Below, one piece after another: positions 22,371 to 34,761 of a stretch of DNA of 64,000 nt. Within the stretch, counting starts at the first letter, position 1, and each line of letters opens with the position of its first letter. The stretch is from Saxidomus purpurata. Lineage: Eukaryota; Mollusca; Bivalvia; Venerida; Veneridae. A program made the translations under genes and the position numbers. A model generated the notes under the pieces. It saw nothing but the letters and a program-made list of their open reading frames with translations, was not told where the DNA came from and made no database searches. The stretch is from positions 24,844,117 through 24,908,116 of the forward strand of contig JAFMSR010000018.1 of assembly GCA_022818135.1 (NCBI GenBank). The letters are read 5' to 3'.

Positions 22371-24489
22371 GTTCGGTCTCCTGAATGTTTGCGGCTATAT
22401 GCGTCAAAATGTTTTATTCGATTTCTATCTATATGGCACTGGTTTCTGCAAATGAGACATGTATGTTGATATTTCGGATTATTTCATTTCAAATTTGGGG
22501 TATGCCGTCGAAATCATACAAGTAATACTGGACTTTAATGAGCACACCAATGACCAATAAATGGAACCTACCCATTGTAAAATTCCAAATGAAACACTTA
22601 TAAAAAGATAGGACGGTTTTTGTAGGAATTTTACAATGGGTAGGTTCCATTTATTGGTCATTGGGTGCATTAAAGTCAGTAATACTTGTGATTTTGACGG
22701 CATACCCCAAATTTGAAATGAAATAATCCGAAATATCAACATACATGTCTCATTTGCAGAAATCAGTGCCATATAGATAGAAATCGAATAAAACATTTTG
22801 ACGCATATAGCCGCAAACATTCAGGAGACCGAACCAAACGACTTTTACCTCCTTTAGATATCCCTAAAAGGTTAGAATCCGTTTGCATTGATCTGTTTCT
22901 CCTCACTACCTCCGAGGCTTTCATTTTCACATGCTTGAGAAATGCCTTACGCTTTTCAAACACGCAGTCGCAGCATACACAGATATTTGAATAATACCCG
23001 CTGTATGCCATACTCTGAAGTGGTGTAATAGGTTTCTCCAAAGCAAAAAAAAATAACCACATTTCCTACAATGAAATATGATGTTCTTGTCGTTACTCCC
23101 CATAGGAGATAACGGTCTCGCTTTATTAGCAACTGACCTCGCCGTCGTACCAAATCACTATCATATATATCAACACTATAAGCCACAAGAAGTGACCCTC
23201 CTCATAACCTCCTCGTACCTCCTCATTCCCTCCTCAATACCTCATCATCCTCCTCATGCCTCCTCGACCTCCTCATTCCTCCTCATGCCTCCTCATTACC
23301 TCCTCATTACCTCCTCAAACCTCATCATACCTCCTGAATGACTCATCTGTCACTTGTGTGGCTTATAGTGTTGATATATATAATAGTGAATTCCTGATAC
23401 ACCCCTGCAGAGATATATTATGTGACCTTTGCTCTGCACACATCCTATAGAAAACCGACTCAGCAGTAAGATTTACACACCGGACATTAAGGCTAATTGA
23501 ATGGCGAACGCAAAAGCGATGATATGGTCTCCGAACCGGTCGTTATAACCTGAAAAGTCTGCTCTTTTTATCGAGTCGGATTCAATCGCGTCATTGTTTC
23601 ACATTTCATTGGTTATTTCAGCTCATTCAAAAGGAGAACTCTTGTCAACATAAAACTCGAGTGACTGTCGCAATATTTCCCTTAGACCATATGAGCACAT
23701 ATGCTGGTATGAGCAAAATTTTCGGGTATGAGCAAAATTTTCAAATACACCAAACTCTTCCCGCTACCAGTATGAAAAAATAACTTTCCAAATATTGATT
23801 TTCTTATTTGACTGGGAGAGTCAATTTAAGAAAAGAACAACTGCATGCAGGAGTTGCTTCCCTTCCACTGTCGAAATCTCTACCAACATCAAGAACAACA
23901 CAATGAACTATCATTTTATCAGTCCGATTTTTTTATATCTAAAGCACCAACTTTAAATACTAATGCGGCATAATAATTTATTTAACACATTTAAATGCAC
24001 AACAACCAAAAATTGCTTTTATAAAACTGTCACCAAAAATACACTATATGCAGTAAGATGCGCATAATGTCACTTTAAAGTGTGTTTGATAAAAACTATT
24101 TTGCTACTAGTTGGCATTGCAAAAAATAGGGGTCACCTAAGTATTTCGTCATTTTACCATTCGTCATTTTACCATTTTACCCCTACCTCATGTCTGACAT
24201 AAGCGTTTAAATGCAACTTTCACATGTGTCCTTTGAATAAATGAAAATTCTCTGCACTACTTGATACTTTGTCAGATAAATTATACTGTTTATAAGAAAA
24301 TAGTAATGATTTTAAAGACATGAAATTAGCAGTATGTACATAATGATTACGTATATACATGCTGAAAAATAAAATATCTACTTCACTGAAAAATGAATTA
24401 ACTACTTCATTTGATTTTAGTTATTTACATAAATTGTCGCATAATCTTGCATGCCATAAAGCTATAATATTGACGGAATCTTCCTGGAA

Positions 24490-24625
24490 TATGACCAGTT
24501 GTAGCACAGACAGGAGGAATTAGACAGGTCCCGGTAAAATTCCGCTGATGGAATTCAAACCAGCAACCTTCGAATGAGGTGTCCACCGCTCTACATCTAC
24601 ACATCGGCGTCTCCCTACATAGTGT
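24490..24625 (-). mobile_element. tRNA-derived SINE fragment
   Basis: On the - strand GGGAGACGCCGATGTGTAG, then GAGCGGTGGACACC and a B-box-like GCTGGTTTGAATTCC. The tail GCGGAATTTTACCGGGACC follows. No intact tRNA cloverleaf. Confidence 0.55.
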
Positions 24626-25528
24626 TTACTTCATTTCAGATCGTTTACTTTAACACATGTTTCTAAATGCATAGTTTTGAGATTTTCTGTGCGATGTGCG
24701 ATAACAATGATCCCTTTCAGTCGTAGTGTATGGATGAATAAAAATGCCATATATGCAGTCTATCGTCATGTTTAATAATAGCGATTTTGATTGTCCGGGT
24801 GTCCGAAGGGGCAGGTAAGAAAGGTCGTTTATATTATCTTCCATATTTTATAATCATCACAGGTTAGAAGTGTGAGATAGTTCGTTTTATATCCAAAGAT
24901 TTGATATGTTTAGTGCTTAGGTTATAAATGTGAAAATGATGTACACAAAAAAATAGAAAGACATTACAGATGGATAACAGGAGGGAAAGACTGCTATCTA
25001 TTGATTATTTAAAAAAAAAGACATCAACATTACTCAATTTAAAAACAGAAATATATATGGGTAGATACGTGGATAAGGATGAGACAGTTGACTTTACTCC
25101 GTATCGGCCTATGTGGTAAGAAGACCAGTGTGATCCCCGGCAAGGAAACACGGGATGTGCTCTACGGTAATGAACCTAGCACAACATCAAGCTAGCTGTG
25201 AATGAGTTTCGCACTCCTGTAAATTAACCAGGCCCCATGATTATAAATCTTTTAGATAACCAGAGAAGCAATTCTGAAGTAATTTCAATTCTTATAGAAA
25301 GACACATTTTAACTAAGAATTTATTAAAGGTTTTAATATTATGTTGATTCAAAGTTTGAACACGAAACTGAGTTGAGTTATAATCATGAGGCCTGGAACC
25401 TTTTGACATAAAAAAAAACCATAGTTTCGCAGTGGATTTATATTTATCTTCGGTTTCGTCTTACGAATGTGCACGTGGCAAGTCTGGTGACATCGTCAAT
25501 TTACACAGATAAAACAAATACAAGGGAT

Positions 25529-25880
25529 GGGTGCTGCGGTGGTCGAGTGGTTAACGCTCTGGACTACTAAACCGGAGGTCCCCGGTCCGAATCCCGGGAG
25601 ATTGGAGATTACAGAACACTTTTTAGTGTTTGGAGATTACAGAACACTAATTGGAGATTAGTGTTTTTTAGTGTTTCAACCTATCTAGAGATGTACTGGT
25701 TAGAAACCAAGAGGTAGTCTCACGTGTATCGGTGCTATACACCGGGCATGTTAAAGAACCAAGGGGTAAAAGTACTAGGGTCTGGTACCTAGATTCCCTT
25801 GTATATTCAACCAGCGTCTGTCAGGAGTATTAGCAAGTTTACCCAGGGTCGGCCGGGAATTGCAAACGATCAAAGAAAAA
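25529..25880 (+). mobile_element. SINE with Leu/Ser-like tRNA head and shared central domain
   Basis: Head GGTGCTGCGGTGGTCGAG TGG with B-box GGTCCGAATCCCGGG. A partly triplicated GGAGATTACAGAACACT segment follows, then GGTGCTATACACCGGGCATG TTAAAGAACC. That central part matches the SINE at 13472-13764, although the tRNA heads differ. Confidence 0.8.
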
Positions 25881-25915
25881 AGTAGCTTAAGTAATTAAAC
25901 TTGTGTGCTTAAAAA

Positions 25916-25986
25916 ATCTGACTTTAGCTTATGAAATGATTTTAATATATTGAATATTAAAATCATTTCATAAGCTAAAGTCAGAT
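25916..25986. repeat. Perfect 33-bp inverted repeat with 5-nt loop
   Basis: Arms 25916-25948 and 25954-25986 are exact inverted copies (ATCTGACTTTAGCTTATG ...) around ATTGA. It could be a small hairpin RNA or a recent palindromic insertion; nothing nearby decides. Confidence 0.9.
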
Positions 25987-26859
25987 ATATAATTTTTATT
26001 TCATTTTTTTTTTACGTCACATCTGCAGTTTATTAACCCCTCTTTTTCAGCGCGTTATAAAGAATTTCTGGGTTTCAGTTAGTAATAAATGCGCATTCAG
26101 TTGCACTACATGTCGAAATGTCGAAAATTATGTTTCATAGATTCTACTAAAGACTCGCACGTGAAACTAAGGGCGGCGAATTTGATCTCAATCTCCATAA
26201 ACAAAATTTCAGCCTTTAAATTGAGATTTTGTATGCTGGTGTAAAACCAGAGAAAAAAGAAATACGTATGGTTATAAAAGGATGCGCCATATTATCGAAA
26301 ACCCAAAGATAAAAACGAATAAAAACACAAACCTGTGTATACTTCAAACTATATTCAGATGACGCTGTATTCATTGGTTTTAAAATGGCCCATCCTGAAA
26401 TATAAATTGCTTAATTGAAAAACATAAGCTTGTTAGTAAATCAACTTATCCTTGTGTAAAAAAAGAAAACGTATACAGTAACTCCCAGTACATCACAGTC
26501 AAAACTACGTTTGGGGTAGGGGTAAAATTTCGTGGAATTGTAAAAATAGTAAGCCGGTGACCCATCCTTTTTATCATATCAAATGATCTTAAAATAATTT
26601 TTATACATCATATCAAGCGTATGCGTTTTTTCATCGAGCTGATTTTTAATAACTCCAATTGTAAGCAAAACCCTGATAGAATTTTACCGTTTTGACGTCA
26701 CATAATCGCGACTAGTTAGACAAGCGTCGAAATTTTTTCATCAAATGTTATACCATTTTAAAGAACGTCTTTTAGCAAGGCGCATGTTATTTTATATTGT
26801 CCATAAATTTAAAATTAAAAGCGCGGTGAAGGAAAACTCGGGGAATAATATGAAATAGC

Positions 26860-27018
26860 GAACTGTGCAAAAAGTGACGTCAGTGGCAATGTTTGAAGCA
26901 CAACAGCATAGAAACTGTAAGAGATATTCCATCAGAAATATCTTCAATTATGCACAGTGTAAATTTCATGAGAAAGTTCGAACAAAATATTTGAGGCGCA
27001 TTTCACCTTTAGCGTTAT
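26860..27018 (-). repeat. GGTGAAATGCGCC repeat, copy 2
   Basis: Inverse of the repeat at 18715-18885: AAAGTGACGTCAGTGGC ... GAGGCGCATTTCACC. It lies 19 bp from MITE B copy 3. Confidence 0.6.
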
Positions 27019-28767
27019 TGCCAATTAGTTATTACGTTAAAGTGACATTATGCACATATCACTGCACAAAGTGTGTTTTTGGTGATAGTTTTATAAAAGC
27101 AATTTTTGGTTGCTGTGTATTTAAATGTGTTAAATTAATGATTATGCCGCATTAGTATTTGAAGTTGGTGCTTTAGATATAAAAAAATCGGACTGATAAA
27201 ATGATAGTTGAATGTGTCGTTGTTGATGTTGGTAGAGATTTCGGCAGTGGAAGTGAAGCAACTCCTGCATGCAGTTGACTCTCCCAGTCAAATAAGAAAA
27301 TCAATATTTTGAAAGTTATTTTTAACAAGGAGTCACGTGACTCCTTGTTTTTGGTAGCCAATTTTGAAAACGACTCAGCAAAGGGCCTAATTGTTTGACG
27401 CAGGATGCGGCGTAAGCCGGGATACGCCGGTATATCCAAACCTCATTGCTCAAAATGCGCCTCATTCATTCTGGCTATTTAGAAACGAATAGAGCGACGT
27501 ACACCGGCATGCGTCAAACGAATATTCCCCACAAACCCTGACAATTTGAACAGCCATAGAGCCATAGGTTTCTCCTTTCGCCTGCAAAGTAGATCGACTT
27601 TAGCTGAAACGCACGGGGATCGTGTTTGTTATCTCGACTTAAAAAATAATTGAAAGCCATTTCCGTTTCAAAATATACGTGCAAATGCTTTAAATCATTG
27701 TAACACTAATGTAGGCAAAATTCAGAATATTTAAATTACATCAGGCAGCAATGTACACTGATCCGACACTGCATACGGTTAGCGTTTACATGTCATCGGC
27801 TGTGTAAACTCATTCTGCAATACAGCAACTGGCAATACAAACTTTATAAAGTGTCTCCCTCACTCAGATATCAGCCAGTACTAACAAGAAATATCTCTTT
27901 TTAAAAAGATAAACGGCGTAAATATGTATACATTAACAATATGCAATTTATTTTTAGATCGGCGTTCACGTGATCAAAATGATTGTACATGTATTTTATT
28001 CACAACGCTTCCATTCATAAAATTTGAATGGTGCAAACCGATGAAAAATGGTAAGAGAACACTAAATATTTTGTGTAGCCTACTTATAATATATATATTA
28101 TAATTAAGTTTCAAAGTATTATAGGCCCTAAGAATAAGCCTGGGTTTAATATCTAGCTTTTCAAAAGATTTCTTAAAGTAAATTAAAGTGTAAGGCTAAT
28201 AGACTACTTACGATGGATGTTATCTCCCCTTACCAACAAAAAAATGTGATGAAATGAAACTGTGGGACGCGAACTGCCGATGTAATGCGGTTGTGAAAAA
28301 TCAACAAAAATTCTGTAAAAAATATTTATGAAATACTTTGAAAAATCCGCTGAAACTTTTAGGTTTAGATATAATACATGTACTTCTACAGATTCTATCT
28401 ATTATTTTTTGGAGGTTATTTCGTTTGGCATCCAGTTATAGGACATGTCACTTCCAGGAAAAATGAGTTTGAATTCTGTTAAGCTTTTTTAATGAAATAC
28501 TTTCAAAAATCCGCTGAAACTTTTAGATTAAGTTATAATACATGTACTTCTACAGATTCTATTTATTATTTTTGGAGGTTATTTCGTTTTGGCATGAGTT
28601 ATAGGGTATGTCACTTTTAGAAAAAATGCCGCATTTGCTGTCTTTTATGATTTCTGATCGGATAGTGTTGTTGTAGGAGTTAAACGCCCACTTCAAAATT
28701 ACATGTATTTGGTATATTTAATAAGCGGCTAGTTTCTCTAACATCGTCATATAAAGTTCCAGTACTA

Positions 28768-28826
28768 GGTTGGAGGTTACAGTGATTTCAAGTCAGCTTC
28801 TTTAACCACTAAACCACGGGAGTGGA
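28768..28826 (-). mobile_element. tRNA-like SINE head fragment
   Basis: On the - strand CCCGTGGTTTAGTGGTTAA, GAAGCTGACTTGAAATCAC. Only the 5' two thirds of a tRNA-like head; no B box remains. Confidence 0.45.
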
Positions 28827-28973
28827 TCTGGTCGGATATCATTATGAAAATAATGACGTGTATAATATGTTTTATGATGTCAGCATGTATGTCCCTTACG
28901 GAAACATAATGCATATAACCACTTAGATTTAAGGTTTCATGAAAATTTCGTGAAATAATAGACGATTTCATAT

Positions 28974-29283
28974 AAAGCTGCTCGCTCTCAGTTGCCGTTG
29001 GAGAAAATTAAATTCTATACAACGACATACTAATACATAAACATAAAACTAAAGGCTAAAATCAACAATAGAAGTAAAAATCTAGGTAGGAATTAGCCAA
29101 AATCGAATGAAAATCCTGGTATTACTTTACGCTTTATCAGTTGGTAGCGTATTATTTCAAATCTACAGATATAATTGACTGGAATGTATACTGGAACCTT
29201 TTTATATGCTCTTAACTATGTTATTTTTTATACAGTTTGAAAGGCAATATTTTTTTAACGAAATCTGACAGCGAGCAGCTTTT
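28974..29283. mobile_element. MITE C copy 2, nested in element D
   Basis: Ends AAAGCTGCTCGCTCTCAG and CTGACAGCGAGCAGCTTT. The interior matches the copy at 9424-9784 but lacks about 50 bp. Flanks read TAT on both sides. Confidence 0.85.
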
Positions 29284-29824
29284 ATGTGCTGTGTAGGTCG
29301 GGTCACTTATTTCTGAAGGATTTCCATAAACAAAGCTGGTTGTATACAATTTAAAAACACTGTATTTTACTTCGTCGAAAAGTCTCAAGCAAAACCATGT
29401 TTTTGAAAAAAATAAAACAACAGCAACATGATGTGTTGTCAATGAACTACAGGTTCCTTGATTAAAATAAACGGCCAGTAACCAAAATCAAGTAATTTTA
29501 CAAAGTATTGACACAAATGATCACTCATTGTCTGTAAGAAAACTCCCTTGTGGCCAATTTTGCAGAGGACTCCTTGTTGTCAGCACTTTCAGTGCTTTGA
29601 TTCATACTGGTAGCGGGAAGAGTTTGGTGTATTAGGTTAAAAGTTATTATTTCCTCTACGCTTTTGTACATACACCATTTTCAGCTGGATTTTTACTTGA
29701 AAAAAAATACGCATAATGTCACTTTAAGATCAATAATTTGTCTTAAATACATATCTTAAGAATACATTGCATATTGGATTGTAAATGCTGTAAATTTTTC
29801 AAATTCATTCAGTAGCTTACATAG

Positions 29825-30105
29825 AAGATGATTGTTGGTTTCGATGTTACGTTATAAGTTCACCGAGTGGGCACCAAAAGTGATATTTTGACGAATGAGA
29901 GAAAATTAACTACTTTTGATGTTCATGAGTGAAATTATTGTGATATAACATCTATACCAACAATTTTTCTATTAACTCTACTTTTGCAAAATTCGCGGGA
30001 AACGTCATCAGAAAGCATAGCAACAATGACGTCATTTTAACGACGTCATCGTCGTATGGTTTCCGGCATTCATTACGCTCGGTATACATTTTGACGTTAA
30101 TCCGC
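29825..30105. repeat. Fold-back repeat F, copy 1
   Basis: GATTGTTGGTTTCGATGTTA ... ATACCAACAATTTTTCTATT forms an inverted repeat. GGGAAACGTCATCAGAAAGC and two TGACGTCA/GACGTCAT palindromes follow. The second copy is at 49253-49590. Confidence 0.75.
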
Positions 30106-30286
30106 AATATTTAGTAAAGCCTTGCCTGTTCTAAACTTTACTTGCAACGGTACGTTTATTATATATATTTAACACTGTCACTGTTTTCTTTGAAAACAGA
30201 CATTTGAAAACAGACAACAGCAGATTATGTTTACATACAAGCGACAATAAAACAAAATATACTGTCCCAGCGCAGCGATAAGTTAT

Positions 30287-30472
30287 TGCGGGCCGCTATA
30301 TTTAATACGTAGTGAGTAAAAGATACATGGAGACTTAAGCAGTAGATGGTATATATGCGTCTCTCTTCATTGAAAAATTGAGGTACTTCTGAAATGAAAA
30401 CTGTAGTCTAATTTTTTGGAAATGCAAGAGTTGTCCTTTGTAATTGAGTTGTCGTTCGTTTCATAGAGGGCG
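30287..30472 (+). repeat. Repeat E, copy 1 (GGGCCGCTATATTTAATACG)
   Basis: GCGGGCCGCTATATTTAATA, ATGCGTCTCTCTTCATTGAA, GGTACTTCTGAAATGAAAAC and GAGTTGTCGTTCGTTT are shared with 46045-46200 and, inverted, 59262-59437. Confidence 0.75.
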
Positions 30473-31325
30473 CAACTTACGCTGATAAAAATAGAGAAAA
30501 GCACTTTTCACGTTTCAGGCACAATCTACGCTGAGAAAAATGGAAATAGGATTGCTTTTTCTACTTACACAGCCATTAAAGAAACGAAGCACTGTCAACT
30601 GAATAGTTACGAAACAATAATCGTCGTGGCACAATCTTTACTATCGAATTTACTTATGATTTATACATGTCATGACTAAACAGATAATACAGTTTGTACT
30701 TAATGTTAAAGGAACTAAACCGTTTCTTTTCAACTTTGTTTATAGACGAATATTACTTTTACCACAAGGATATTTATTTTAGGGGATATCAAAATGAATT
30801 ATTCTGGAAGTCTTGTATTAATAATTTTGATCTAAAACAACACATTGATTTTACCAACAAGAAGTACTAAATTCTAATATCATGGATCATATATGTATAA
30901 AAGCAGCTCGTAGACATAAACTTACGATACTAAAGTTGAAGCGATCATTTTCCTGTACTCGAGTTACTCAACCTGAGCCCATGAAACAATCAATGCATAA
31001 GATTATTAATATCGCTTGTTTTAAGAAGTTAAATGAGAAAGAATTTCAAAATAATCTTCCGATGTCATCCATTGAACTTTTTAGTGATACAAACGATCCT
31101 TTAAGTAAAATTTTGTCGAAAAAAAAGCACGAACAAATACAAAACAAACACCAAATCAGACAGTGTTGGATCGTTTGATTCCAACGACTGATTTAATACA
31201 AAATCGTTTATTCCATAGATTTATTCCAAAAGCTTGACTGTTTCACAGATTTTTTACATGTCAGATCTGTTTGTCGGAAATGTGTTATTTTGTGTTTGTT
31301 TTAGAATTGTTAATACATGTCTTTG
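30473..31325. other. Unassigned; contains a 98-codon open frame
   Basis: AT-rich. The frame 30882-31178 (+, starting MDHICIKAARRHKL) is Lys-rich and resembles nothing I recognise. Without splice or homology support I do not call it a gene. Confidence 0.4.
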
Positions 31326-31392
31326 TAGCTCACCTGTCACAGAGTGAGCTATTAGGATCGCCGTCTGGCGTCCGTCGTACGTACAAGCAATC
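31326..31392 (+). repeat. Family A 5' end fragment
   Basis: TAGCTCACCTGTCACAGAGTG AGCTATTAGGATCGCC then GTCCGTCGTACG; the rest of the element is missing. Confidence 0.7.
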
Positions 31393-32698
31393 TATTTGTA
31401 GCAACAGTTCTGTATACTTTTTTAATGTTTTTTTCATTCATTTTGAGAGAGGGTCCTGCGTAAGTTTATTCTCAACATTTTTAAATGCAAGTACAAATGT
31501 ATATCTCATTGGAAGTAATTTTATGTATATCACCGTTTCAAAAAGACTGATAAGAGAGGTAATTTTTCTTTTAAATAAAATATGTCTATCAAATAGTTGT
31601 CTAGATCAAAGCTCGTCTCAACACAGACTCAAGGGAAGGAGAAATTGTGAAGCTGTTATAAAATGGCCAGAAAAGACATGAATAATGACTCCAACGATTT
31701 AAGCCAGTCTACCGTTCAAAGTGACCATCAAAATATTAAATAAAACATTAATCGGTTATTTATACTCCAAGAATAATAATCATTGCCATAATTATAACCC
31801 AAAAATAACGATCTGCATAAAGTTTTTATTCGCATTGAATACAGAGGTGACCATTTTGAAGGGTAAATATAACTTTTATTTACTAATTTCTATTTTTCGT
31901 GATAATTTTCTGAAGAACATATTTTATGAATTTTTATGAATTTATATTATGAACTTTTATGAATTATTTGGAACAGTTTTGAATGAATATTATAAATGTT
32001 TGAGAAATAAATTGCATAGAAACAGTCTAAATGTAAACATCTCTTGACTTATAATAAAATTATACAGTGGTTTGGGACATACCCTCAAGTGAATAGGACA
32101 AAGTTTTCGCCTCGTTTGAAACCAAATTTTTGACGAAGCCGCCATGACAAAAATCCATTACATTTCTTAAATTTTACGCATAATTCACGATTAAGGTCAT
32201 TGAATATGCTAAACATTTTCTTTGCAACATCATTAAAAATCAATGCTTAGGTTTATCGTAAATGATAAACATCAAACTATATGCTTGAAATCCGGACAAC
32301 TCTAGTGGCTTCGACGCTATGATGAACAAAAATGGCTATCCAAACAAACAATTCTCATTGGTTTCCTGAGAACTTGTGCGTAGTCGACTTGTATTTAATG
32401 TACGAGCTGGCAATAAGAAGACATTTCTATGGATCACTATTGATTTGCAGGTTCATCACATGTTAAAAGTTATGACTTTCATAAAGCAAAGAATGTTTAT
32501 ACAAATTGTTTTGGATATTTGAGTTTGTGTATTCATGGCGACTGACTTCCAACTGAATGTCTTCAGGCTGGTTGAACCATTTGACTCCATCTGAATCTTC
32601 GTAGACGAAAGTTATTTTTGGATATTTATTAACATTAATTACTATGGATATACGTCTTTTGTATTACTAAAACGGACAAAATGACCTTTAAACTTTAG
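31393..32698. other. AT-rich intergenic, nothing recognised
   Basis: Short open frames only (e.g. 31721-31939). No repeat with boundaries and no coding similarity seen. Confidence 0.5.
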
Positions 32699-32910
32699 TA
32701 CGATGCAACAAAGCGTTATGTGGATAAGGTAATAGAAGCAGTTACAATGCTGTAGCACTGATATATATGACGTCAGTGTAGCGCATGCGTGTTTCTATTT
32801 TATTTGTTCGATGCAATGAAGTGTTATCTGCCGAAGCCAGTAGTTAGTCGCTACAATGTTATAGCACGTATGGAGTATGACGTCAGTTTCGCGCTTTTGT
32901 TATTATTTTG
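32699..32910 (+). promoter_or_regulatory. Duplicated ~105-bp segment with CRE palindromes
   Basis: Two diverged direct copies (CGATGCAACAAAGCGTTATG ... and CGATGCAATGAAGTGTTATC ...), each ending with TGACGTCAGT (about 32769 and 32879). The first is followed by GCGCATGCG, which resembles an NRF1 site. The pairing of CRE with an NRF1-like site is suggestive of a promoter, but no gene start is visible next to it. Confidence 0.4.
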
Positions 32911-32989
32911 CTGTGGAACAGTCGCCATTTTGGAACCGGAGTTCCACCAGAATTCGTTCTATGGAGTTGTTGTATTTTTATGAATGGCC

Positions 32990-34755
32990 GAAGAAACTAT
33001 ATTATTGATATATTGAAAGTGTTGTGGCTACAGAGTGTGGCCTGTTTGTATTAACGTTTTTTGGGCTTTATAATAGCGACCACGGTGATGACGTACATTA
33101 GCAATGCAAAATCAATTAGAGTTGCGTCCCTTGAATGAATCTAATGAATATTTATGAAGCGCTAAATCAGCCCAAGAATGGTGCCGATTTATTTCGCTTT
33201 AGAATGATTAAAAACGGAATGCCGGAAAACAGTCTAATTTAATAATATTTAATTAAGACCTTTATACCTCGGGGAAACCCCGCAAATTATCCGAAAGCCG
33301 TAATTTATCAGTACAAAAACAAGTGTCAAAAGTTTTACAACTGTTGATTTTCCGTTAATCGGTCGATTTCGCTTGGTTTTCAGGTTTTATTTGAAAGGTT
33401 CGAATATAATTTAATGTTTTCACTAATAATTATAAACAAAATCAGCCGGACAATAAAGGAACAATAAAGGAATCCCTGTCAGACTACATAATTTTTAGTC
33501 TTGAAATTTTAGTGTCTTTTTTAGTGTCTGTTCCTAACAGTGAGTTAGTTATGGGAGATAGAGCGGTTGTATACGTAAGATGGCGTCATTTTTAAATAAT
33601 GAATATACATGAAAGAACAATAGAAAAATACAATCTTTTGTTAGCAAAAAGCGCATGTTATTTTTTATTTAAATTATTGTAAGGCAAATTTCATGTCAGT
33701 ATCTTGTTAGTGAAATTTTATTTTTTTTACAAGCTGGAAAACCAGAAAGTAATGTTTTTATCAGGTCTGTATAGATCAGATAAATATTCTGTGAAAATTT
33801 GACTTGCGCGTTTTCTTTGATAAAAAAATGTACTTTTCGATTGTTTTTCGGGCTGTGTAAATACTCCAATCGGGTGATATGCTCAGTATGTTGAAGTACA
33901 GCCGTGGCCATTATTCTGTATACTGTTGTGTAAATACAGTAATCGTCTTATATAACTGTAAAGTTATAATTTTCTTCTTTCTCTGTCTGCCATATTCACT
34001 GAAAAAGTAGTATCCTTTTTAAGTAACACCGATTGTCTTAATTTTGCAATTTCCTTTAGTTGTTTTCTGGGCATAAAATGATGGACAAAATTACTCACCC
34101 GTTTGTTTCAAGTCGATGGTCACGTTACTCGAGTTTGTTTATCGAATAAGGACACCTTAGTTTTTTTCAAATCTTCCGACAGTATAAAACGTTCGTTAAT
34201 GGAAATATTGATTCTTTTGTGGGTTTTCTAACAATAAGGACTTTCAGAATGACATTAAAATCTGTTTTAGCGCTTATATCGTACATACATCCATCTGTGC
34301 CGATGAACTTGGAAATATTACTAAGTACTAACAGTACTAAAGTGCAGATCCGATTTTGCACTGGTGATTGCGAGCATAAACGTGGTGTATGAACTTTACA
34401 AAGCAACGCATTTTTATAAAACAGCTATCACAACAATAACAGTACATACAAATTATAAGATAGATAAATGACACGTGTTGCGTTTGTGTTTCATTTAAGG
34501 ACATTCGATGGTTTTGCCTGAACAAATTATGATTGACTGTAAATAAAAAAAAACTGATGAGTATTACTTGTAGCGACAGAATACATTTCCAAGTATATAG
34601 ACTTTGTTCTCAAACCATATATGTTGAATTTGCCGTCGTTTGTAAAGGACACTAGCGATTTCATATATAAAATAAAAGACATACCTTGTCACTCTTCATA
34701 CAAGAGGACGGAAAGACGCATGTAAATACTGCCAGCAAAATGATAGAAGCTGTAA
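32990..34755. other. AT-rich intergenic, nothing recognised
   Basis: Only short frames. No repeat boundary, RNA or domain seen. Confidence 0.5.
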
Positions 34756-34761
34756 CAGTCG

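Larger units (their letters stand above)
21432..23746. mobile_element. 2.3 kb near-palindrome inserted in MITE B
   Basis: Arms 21468 to about 22588 and about 22624 to 23742 are inverted copies with scattered differences around a ~35-bp centre. Outer ends read GAAAATTTTGCTCATAC (partly duplicated). Both arms carry a GGAGGTATGAGGAGGYATGA minisatellite and a Cys-rich short frame. The left arm has an extra poly-C run at 21452-21467. It looks like a fold-back element; no transposase is recognisable. Confidence 0.8.
21336..24078. mobile_element. MITE B copy 1 (TTAA-flanked), split by a palindrome
   Basis: Ends TTAAAGTGACATTATGCG and its inverse CATAATGTCACTTTAA. The left part (21336-21431) and right part (23747-24078) together match the uninterrupted copy at 35923-36352. 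The break lies after CCCAAT and resumes ACACC, with AAT repeated. TTAA is present at both ends in all three copies, which fits a TTAA-specific (piggyBac-like) target. Confidence 0.85.
27324..29600. mobile_element. Element D copy 1: Helentron-like, inserted between T residues
   Basis: Opens with a perfect 26-bp palindrome (AACAAGGAGTCAC and its inverse, 27324-27349). Near the 3' end is the inverted GACTCCTTGTT, then an AGCACT-TTC-AGTGCT hairpin and TTGA. Inserted within a T run of MITE B. Subterminal inverted repeats plus a 3' hairpin and T|T insertion are the features of Helentrons; no helicase is present. The first ~1.4 kb is shared with 56419-57335. MITE C copy 2 is nested at 28974-29283. 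Confidence 0.65.
27037..29727. mobile_element. MITE B copy 3, split by Helentron-like element
   Basis: Inverse orientation to copies 1 and 2. The left part 27037-27323 and right part 29601-29727 join inside GAAAGTTATTTTTTCATACTG of the other copies. TTAA is present at both ends. Confidence 0.85.

Noticed and set aside
22479..23450. Several 60-113 codon frames
   Set aside because: Products of the palindrome arms and the GGAGGT minisatellite; only the Cys-rich frame was kept, at low confidence.
26865..27155. 96-codon frame
   Set aside because: Spans the join of two non-coding repeats (GGTGAAATGCGCC repeat and MITE B).
30882..31681. 98- and 136-codon frames
   Set aside because: No domain, homology or splice support; the second overlaps a family A fragment.
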